Assembly (NCBI GenBank): GCA_035378985.1
Contig: DAOSUR010000014.1
Span: forward strand, 35,909-99,908
Reading direction: 5' to 3'
DNA: 64,000 bases
Source of the DNA: Anaerohalosphaeraceae bacterium
Lineage (GTDB): Bacteria; Planctomycetota; Phycisphaerae; Sedimentisphaerales; Anaerohalosphaeraceae
Shown piece by piece: positions 63,633-64,000 of the stretch. How positions within the stretch are numbered: position 1 is the stretch's first letter; every line of letters begins with the position of its first letter. The notes beneath the pieces were generated by a model. The model saw only the letters and a list, made by a program, of their open reading frames with translations. It had not been told where the DNA came from and ran no database searches. A program made the translations under genes and the position numbers.

Positions 63633-64000
63633 ATGGCTGACCATTTAACAAAGGAGAAGCGAAGCTGGAACATGTCGAGAATCCGAAGCCGGGATACGGC
63701 ACCGGAAAAAGCGGTAAGGTCGCTTCTTCATCGTCTGGGGTATCGGTTTCGGATATATCGGAAAGATCTGCCGGGCAAACCGGACATCGTTCTGACCAAA
63801 TATAAAACGGTTATATTTGTCCACGGCTGTTTTTGGCACCGTCACAAAGGATGCCGCCGATGCACAACCCCATCCGCCAATCAGGAATATTGGCTTGCCA
63901 AATTTGAAAAAAACATTTCGAAGGATAAAAAAAATAAAATGCTTTTAAGGCGTTTGGGCTGGAAAGCCATTACTGTATGGGAATGTGAAATAAAAAAACC
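63633..64000 (+). CDS. vsr: Very short patch repair endonuclease Vsr, 3' partial
   Basis: The frame is open from the ATG at 63633 to the window edge (122 complete codons), so the end is missing. Vsr motifs are present: MSRIRSRDTAPE at the N-terminus, the catalytic Asp in LPGKPDIVLTKYK, then VIFVHGCFWHRHKGC with the zinc and active-site His and Cys residues, PSANQEYWLAKFEKNISKD, and LGWKAITVWECEI. Vsr nicks next to T:G mismatches arising from deaminated 5-methylcytosine. Its genes nearly always accompany a cytosine-5 methyltransferase, which is not in the window and is expected downstream. It starts 6 bp after the preceding gene. Confidence 0.93.
   Translation, partial: MADHLTKEKRSWNMSRIRSRDTAPEKAVRSLLHRLGYRFRIYRKDLPGKPDIVLTKYKTVIFVHGCFWHRHKGCRRCTTPSANQEYWLAKFEKNISKDKKNKMLLRRLGWKAITVWECEIKK

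Noticed and set aside
60209..64000. Naming the right-end operon as MZA
   Set aside because: Only an ATPase of MutL-like fold and Vsr are shared in spirit. No Z1, AIPR or DUF4420 gene is visible in the window.
1..64000. tRNA, rRNA, CRISPR arrays, insertion sequences
   Set aside because: No cloverleaf with acceptor CCA context, no regular direct repeats with spacers, and no transposase or terminal inverted repeats were found by eye. A covariance-model scan could still reveal small RNAs.

Overview
The window looks like a chromosomal segment of an anaerobic, polysaccharide-degrading planctomycete, most likely class Phycisphaerae (Sedimentisphaerales-like). This is inferred from five proteins with the FTLIELLVVIAII prepilin leader, many large secreted CAZymes carrying PA14, dockerin-like and CBM-like modules, XylR-type AraC regulation, a sodium/solute symporter instead of SusC/SusD, and moderately GC-rich DNA. 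No rRNA, tRNA, CRISPR array or transposase was seen.

Region 1 (1-14606) is housekeeping: the end of an MnmE-like GTPase, mutS, an exported phosphodiesterase, a DUF4416 protein, a HepT/MntA toxin-antitoxin pair, proS, aroB, apt, a sigma-70 factor, and a cmk-plsC-ispH-rpsA cluster. Two oddities stand out. mutS carries an in-frame amber codon just after Walker A. The last 30 residues of MutS are also duplicated onto the C-terminus of the neighbouring exported phosphodiesterase.

Region 2 (14729-59960) is a roughly 45 kb pectin and rhamnogalacturonan utilisation locus. A minus-strand operon (24228 down to 19338) encodes an esterase, a DUF4861 protein, KduI, KduD and a KDG kinase, which convert unsaturated uronates towards central metabolism. 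Secreted depolymerases include three PL1-type lyases and several fusions of successive catalytic steps: PL1 plus an (alpha/alpha)6 hydrolase, PL10-CE12, GH28-GH105, and esterase-CE8-GH95. There are also a GH28, a GH43, a 1225-residue putative hydrolase, a PKD/dockerin protein and an SSS symporter. Prepilin-like proteins are interspersed. A XylR-like regulator (58767-59960) lies at one end. I found a 41-bp bipartite motif (an ACAAGGCAATCT-like box, an A-rich spacer, and a TTGCGCAA box one 22-bp step away) at three intergenic places in the locus, with a partial fourth copy directly upstream of the regulator. I infer that it is the operator of this regulator and that it places two prepilin genes in the pectin regulon.

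Region 3 (about 59961-64000) is visibly AT-richer and begins after a 7-bp tandem repeat. It holds a tightly overlapping operon: a GHKL ATPase with a Gly-rich linker, an unrecognised 292-residue protein, a protein that may be DUF6339, and a Vsr endonuclease that runs off the window. This looks like the left part of a DNA-modification-linked defence island. The rest of it, probably including a cytosine methyltransferase, would lie beyond position 64000.
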